From assembly GCA_009704605.1 (NCBI GenBank), contig WLDW01000035.1:1-7788 (forward strand): a DNA stretch of 7,788 nucleotides, in the 5' to 3' direction. The position numbers and the translations under genes are program-made. This DNA comes from Actinomycetota bacterium (GTDB lineage Bacteria; Actinomycetota; Actinomycetes; Actinomycetales; Microbacteriaceae). The notes beneath the pieces are model-generated. The model made no database searches and was not told where the DNA came from. It saw only the letters and a list, made by a program, of their open reading frames with translations. Below are positions 4,293-7,788 of this stretch, in pieces; positions within the stretch are counted from its first letter, which is position 1, and every line of letters starts with the position of its first letter.

Positions 4293-5333
4293 ATGGCAAG
4301 CTCAGAGGCAATATCCCCGGCAGAGGTTAAATCTGCTACTAAAAACGCCCTCGATCAAATAGCTGGAGCCAGTTCCATGGCGGATCTGAAGAAGGTCCGA
4401 GCCGCAGTCTCTGGGGACTCTTCCGTCCTTGCAAGCCTTAGCGCCAGGCTAGGGAAATTGCCGGCTGATCAGAAGGCCGAAGCCGGAAAACTAGTTGGAT
4501 CGGCCAGAGCCCAAATCGCTGAAGCTTTCGAAAAGCGCGAGAGCGCGCTTTCTCTAGAAGAAGAAAAGCTCCAGTTAGCGGGGGAGTTCTTAGATGTAAC
4601 TGCCCTAGCAAGCCCAGCTCGCCTTGGCGCCAGACATCCCCTTAGCTTGCTGCAAGAAAAGATATCCTCCGTCTTTGTTGGCATGGGTTGGGAGATAGCC
4701 GAGGGCCCGGAGCTTGAAAGCGAGTGGTTCAACTTCGATGCCTTGAACTTTGATGCCGACCACCCAGCCCGCGCGATGCAGGACACTTTCTTTGTTGAGC
4801 CGCTAGATCAAAAACTGGTTCTTCGCACCCACACCTCACCGGTGCAAGTGCGATCGATGCTAGATCGCAAGCCACCGATATTTGTTCTGTGCCCAGGAAG
4901 AGTCTTTAGAACTGACGAACTTGACGCTACTCACACACCGGTGTTTCACCAGGTCGAGGGTTTGGCGATCGATAAGGGTTTGAGCATGGCAGATCTTCGC
5001 GGAACATTGGAGCACTTCGCTCGCATCATGTTTGGTGATGAAGCAAAAATCAGATTACGTCCTTCATTTTTCCCATTCACCGAACCATCGGCTGAGCTAG
5101 ATGTTTGGCATCCTGGTGCCAAAGGTGGCGCTCGCTGGGTGGAGTGGGGTGGTTGCGGAATGGTTAATCCAAATGTTTTGCGCGCCAGCGGAATTGATCC
5201 AGAGGTTTATTCAGGTTTCGCATTTGGAATGGGAATCGAACGCACCCTGATGTTTAGAAATGAAGTTACCGACATGCACGACATGGTTGAAGGCGACATT
5301 CGTTTTTCTAAGCAGTTTGGGATGGTGCTCTAA
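4293..5333 (+). CDS. pheS: Phenylalanyl-tRNA synthetase alpha subunit
   Basis: A 346-residue catalytic subunit of the alpha2-beta2 class II synthetase that charges tRNA-Phe. Residues about 1-105 form the N-terminal coiled coil that contacts tRNA. The catalytic core begins near HPLSLL (115-120). RTHTSPVQVRSML (178-190) is followed by class II motif 2, GRVFRTDELDATHTPVFHQ (202-220), FFPFTEPSAELDVW (259-272), the EWGGCGMVNPNVL stretch (284-296) and motif 3, GFAFGMGIERTLMFR (308-322). The residue equivalent to E. coli PheS Ala294, which sets the size of the amino-acid pocket, is Ala310, so Phe specificity looks normal. Length and all key motifs are intact. The ATG follows the methyltransferase stop by 18 nt and lacks a Shine-Dalgarno sequence. 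Its TAA shares a base with the pheT ATG (TAATG), so the subunits are likely co-translated for balanced assembly. Confidence 0.98.
   Translation: MASSEAISPAEVKSATKNALDQIAGASSMADLKKVRAAVSGDSSVLASLSARLGKLPADQKAEAGKLVGSARAQIAEAFEKRESALSLEEEKLQLAGEFLDVTALASPARLGARHPLSLLQEKISSVFVGMGWEIAEGPELESEWFNFDALNFDADHPARAMQDTFFVEPLDQKLVLRTHTSPVQVRSMLDRKPPIFVLCPGRVFRTDELDATHTPVFHQVEGLAIDKGLSMADLRGTLEHFARIMFGDEAKIRLRPSFFPFTEPSAELDVWHPGAKGGARWVEWGGCGMVNPNVLRASGIDPEVYSGFAFGMGIERTLMFRNEVTDMHDMVEGDIRFSKQFGMVL
4532..4551. repeat. 8-bp GC-rich hairpin inside pheS
   Basis: AAAGCGCG (4532-4539) and CGCGCTTT (4544-4551) are exact complements around an AGAG tetraloop, and TTTCTCT trails the 3' arm. It lies in the part encoding the N-terminal coiled coil. 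The shape resembles a short terminator hairpin, but the U-tract is poor. It may be chance in a Lys/Glu/Ala/Arg-rich coding stretch. Confidence 0.5.
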
Positions 5334-7788
5334 TGAGAGCGCCACTTAGTTGGATTGCTGAACACGTTTCTTTACCAAAGGGCTCAACCGCAGAGTCAGT
5401 AATGGAAGCTTTAGTAAAAGTTGGCCTAGAAGAAGAAGGCGTCCATAGCTTTGATCTTTCCGGACCAATCGTTGTTGGCGAAGTGCTTGAGTTTGCTGAC
5501 GAGCCGCAAACCAATGGCAAAACAATTCGCTGGTGTCAGGTAAGAGTTGCGCCGAAGGGCAAGAAGGCAGCTGATGGTGGCGCGGATGTTCGGGGAATTG
5601 TTTGCGGTGCTTCAAATTTTGAAGCCGGAGACAAGGTAGTTGTTAGCTTGCCAGGCGCGGTGCTACCAAGTAACTTTGCAATTTCTGCTCGCAGCACTTA
5701 CGGTCACATAAGCGTTGGAATGATCGCCTCTGGTCGAGAGCTAGGTCTTAGCGATGATCACGATGGCATCCTTAGGCTTGCCTCAATTGGCCTTGATCCT
5801 GAAGTTGGAACAGATGCTATCGAATTACTCGAATTAGCCGACACCGCAGCCGAGGTAAATGTATTGCCAGATCGCGGTTATTGTCTTTCGATTCGTGGCA
5901 TTGCCAGAGAGTATTCGCACGCCACAGGAAGTAGTTATAAAGACCCAATTACTCTTGCTCCACTAGTTGCTGGTGTCGGCTTTGGACTGAAGATAACCGA
6001 CACAGCTCCAATCAGAGGTAGAAAAACCTCTCAGAGTTTTGTGCTTCGCACTGCAATAAATGTTGATGCCACGAAGCCAACTCCAACCTGGATGCGCTCA
6101 AGACTAAAGCTCGCTGGCGTTAGATCCATCTCACTTGCGGTCGACATCACAAACTACGTAATGCTTGAGCTTGGTCAACCGGTACACGCGTATGATCTGG
6201 ACAAGATTAAGGGTGGCTTGGTTGTCCGCCGCGCAACTAAAGGTGAAACACTTAAGACTCTTGATGGACAAGTTAGAAAGCTTCACGAAGAGGACCTGCT
6301 AATTACCGATGACTCGGGTCCAATTGGGCTAGCTGGAGTGATGGGTGGATTCTCAACTGAGGTTTCTGATTCAACCAAGAACATATTGATTGAAGCAGCG
6401 CATTTTGATTCAGTTTCGGTGGCCCGCTCGGCCAGAAGGCACAAGCTGTTTTCGGAAGCATCCAAGCGCTATGAACGCGGTGTGGACCCAAAGGTGGGAG
6501 AGTATGCAGCCGCAAGAGTTGTTCAACTATTGGAGCAGCTAGCTGGAGCCAGTGCTGGAAAACTTGGAGCAACATTCACCGACCTAACCAAGCAGCCAGA
6601 GATTTTGCTACCTAAGGGTTTTGCCGCTGCGTTGGTAGGCGTTGATTACAGCGAAGATGAAATCAATAAGGTTCTTACAGAAATTGGTGCAGTTACGGCC
6701 AAAGACGCTTCGGGCCTCAAGGTCACACCTCCAAGCTGGCGACCAGACCTAGTTGACAAAACGGATCTAGTTGAAGAAATCGCCCGCATCTTGGGCTACG
6801 ACAGAATTCCTAGCAGATTACCAATTGCTCCTCCAGGAAAAGGACTTTCTAGAGCCCAGCAGTTTAGATCTGGTGCGCTAGATGCCCTAGCAACCGCAGG
6901 CTACGTTGAAGTGCTTAGTTACCCGTTTGTTTCCGCAGAACAAAATGGCTGGTTCCAAGATTCCAAGCAGGCGGTAACCCTTGCGAACCCAATTCAAGAA
7001 GAAGCAGCACAGCTCAGGTTGTCTTTGATTCCAGGTCTTATTGAAACCGCAAGGAGAAATCTCTCCCGCGGCTTTACTGATTTGGCTCTGGTTGAACAAG
7101 GATCGGTGTTTATTTCCGTAAAGCAAACAAAAGTTGCCTTCCCAGATACTTCTTCTCGTCCAAGTGATGCCGACATAAAGGCGTTGAACGCGAGCATTCC
7201 ATTGCAACCCAAACATCTAGCCGGGATCTTCCTTGGTAACAGAAGTGACGCTCAGCCTGGTCAGAAGCCAGTTCGCTTTGGCGTCCAAGACGCTCTTTAC
7301 GCGGCAAAACTTGTTGGCCAGGCCATTGGGGTCTCGTTTGATATCAAGCAGGCCGAGCCAACCGGATATCACCCCGGAAGATCTGCAGAACTACTAGTTG
7401 GAAACAAGGTTGTGGGATTTGTTGGGGAGATTGCGCCAGCTATAACCAAGCAAGCCGATTTACCAAGAACAGTTGGGGTCTTTGAAATTGATTTGGATGC
7501 GCTTATAAACGCAGCCCCTGAATCGGTGGTTGCAAAGCCAATTGGCACTTTGCCTGCCCTAACCCAGGACCTTTCTTTAGTCGTAAGCCTTGATGTTCCA
7601 GCGCTGGAGCTTATGAACACAGTTCGAGAAGGTTGCGGCGAGCTACTAGAAGATATCTCACTGACCGATGACTACCGTGGCAGTAACATCGCCGAAAACT
7701 CAAAGTCGCTGACCTTTGCACTTCGCTTTAGGGCAATGGATAGAACTCTTACCCAGGTAGAAGCTTCTGAGGCAAGAGACAAAGCAGT
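5333..7788 (+). CDS. pheT: Phenylalanyl-tRNA synthetase beta subunit (3' end outside window)
   Basis: Read by hand from the ATG that overlaps the pheS stop by 1 nt; 818 codons are open to the window edge with no stop or frameshift. The beta subunit binds tRNA and edits mischarged Tyr-tRNA-Phe. Domains in order: N-terminal MRAPLSWIAEHV; an EMAP-like OB tRNA-binding domain (about 44-150; GPIVVGEVLEF, IVCGASNFEAGDKVVV, GMIASGRELGL); the B3/B4 editing domain (about 215-400) with DITNYVMLELGQPVHAYDLD and the loop GLAGVMGGFSTE; B5 (about 423-495) ending in WRPDLVDKTDLVEEIARILGYDRIP in pieces; a catalytic-like core (ANPIQEEAAQLRLSLIPGL); and the C-terminal FDX-ACB anticodon-binding domain from about 740 (LPALTQDLSLVV, LTDDYRG, KSLTFALRFRAMDRTL, EARDKAV). 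Only roughly 10-20 residues should be missing, judged by the usual family length. Editing residues appear present, so proofreading is expected. Confidence 0.97.
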   Translation, partial: MRAPLSWIAEHVSLPKGSTAESVMEALVKVGLEEEGVHSFDLSGPIVVGEVLEFADEPQTNGKTIRWCQVRVAPKGKKAADGGADVRGIVCGASNFEAGDKVVVSLPGAVLPSNFAISARSTYGHISVGMIASGRELGLSDDHDGILRLASIGLDPEVGTDAIELLELADTAAEVNVLPDRGYCLSIRGIAREYSHATGSSYKDPITLAPLVAGVGFGLKITDTAPIRGRKTSQSFVLRTAINVDATKPTPTWMRSRLKLAGVRSISLAVDITNYVMLELGQPVHAYDLDKIKGGLVVRRATKGETLKTLDGQVRKLHEEDLLITDDSGPIGLAGVMGGFSTEVSDSTKNILIEAAHFDSVSVARSARRHKLFSEASKRYERGVDPKVGEYAAARVVQLLEQLAGASAGKLGATFTDLTKQPEILLPKGFAAALVGVDYSEDEINKVLTEIGAVTAKDASGLKVTPPSWRPDLVDKTDLVEEIARILGYDRIPSRLPIAPPGKGLSRAQQFRSGALDALATAGYVEVLSYPFVSAEQNGWFQDSKQAVTLANPIQEEAAQLRLSLIPGLIETARRNLSRGFTDLALVEQGSVFISVKQTKVAFPDTSSRPSDADIKALNASIPLQPKHLAGIFLGNRSDAQPGQKPVRFGVQDALYAAKLVGQAIGVSFDIKQAEPTGYHPGRSAELLVGNKVVGFVGEIAPAITKQADLPRTVGVFEIDLDALINAAPESVVAKPIGTLPALTQDLSLVVSLDVPALELMNTVREGCGELLEDISLTDDYRGSNIAENSKSLTFALRFRAMDRTLTQVEASEARDKA

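Noticed and set aside
6887..7216. Long minus-strand reading frames within pheT, and similar ones opposite priA, infC, rplT and pheS
   Set aside because: All lie opposite strongly conserved coding sequence, and I see no recognisable family motifs in them. They are shadows of the sense frame.
1..7788. Search for CRISPR arrays, insertion sequences, tRNAs, attachment sites or phage genes
   Set aside because: No repeat-spacer pattern, transposase, terminal inverted repeats or tRNA-like cloverleaf was seen. The gene content is conserved housekeeping throughout.

Overview
The window looks like a chromosomal housekeeping block from an actinobacterium, most likely a small-genome, moderate-GC member of the Microbacteriaceae (freshwater 'Luna' type such as Rhodoluna or Aquiluna). 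This rests on three things: PriA-type HisA followed by an SseB-family protein and a DUF1844 protein, then infC-rpmI-rplT, a SpoU/TrmH methyltransferase and pheST; protein motifs typical of that group (for example DSAGVPWEGR and FAGDDGSA in the SseB protein); and a base composition that seems roughly balanced by eye rather than GC-rich. The taxonomic call is an inference from memory of gene order, not from a search.

Layout: 1-98 is the tail of a protein ending in a LysM-like repeat. 165-947 encodes a PriA/HisA-family isomerase, overlapped by 4 nt by an SseB-family gene (944-1717). A DUF1844 gene lies on the minus strand (1710-2048) and overlaps the SseB gene tail to tail. The 191-nt spacer 2049-2239 holds a candidate promoter and a structured leader for the translation operon. 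infC starts at the rare codon ATC at 2240 and is followed by rpmI, rplT and an rRNA-type 2'-O-methyltransferase. pheS (4293-5333) begins just after a promoter-like -10 box without a ribosome-binding site. pheT overlaps its stop by 1 nt and stays open to the window end with about 818 codons read.

Functionally the centre of the window is translation: initiation factor 3, ribosomal proteins L35 and L20, a probable rRNA methyltransferase, and both subunits of phenylalanyl-tRNA synthetase. The left part holds a metabolic isomerase shared by histidine and tryptophan synthesis.

This is largely a conserved region and I see no new multi-gene system, mobile element or CRISPR array. The points worth a second look are regulatory and evolutionary: (1) a 16-bp, single-bulge hairpin with a U-rich 3' arm sits inside the start of the methyltransferase gene just after rplT and looks like an intrinsic terminator or attenuator; (2) infC appears to use an AUC start; (3) its leader carries two copies of an 8-mer that can pair with the infC Shine-Dalgarno sequence; (4) the PriA homologue sits next to a LysM gene with no hisC/hisB/hisH between them and appears to have lost the active-site tryptophan, hinting at retention for tryptophan synthesis only; (5) pheST may be transcribed as a leaderless mRNA.
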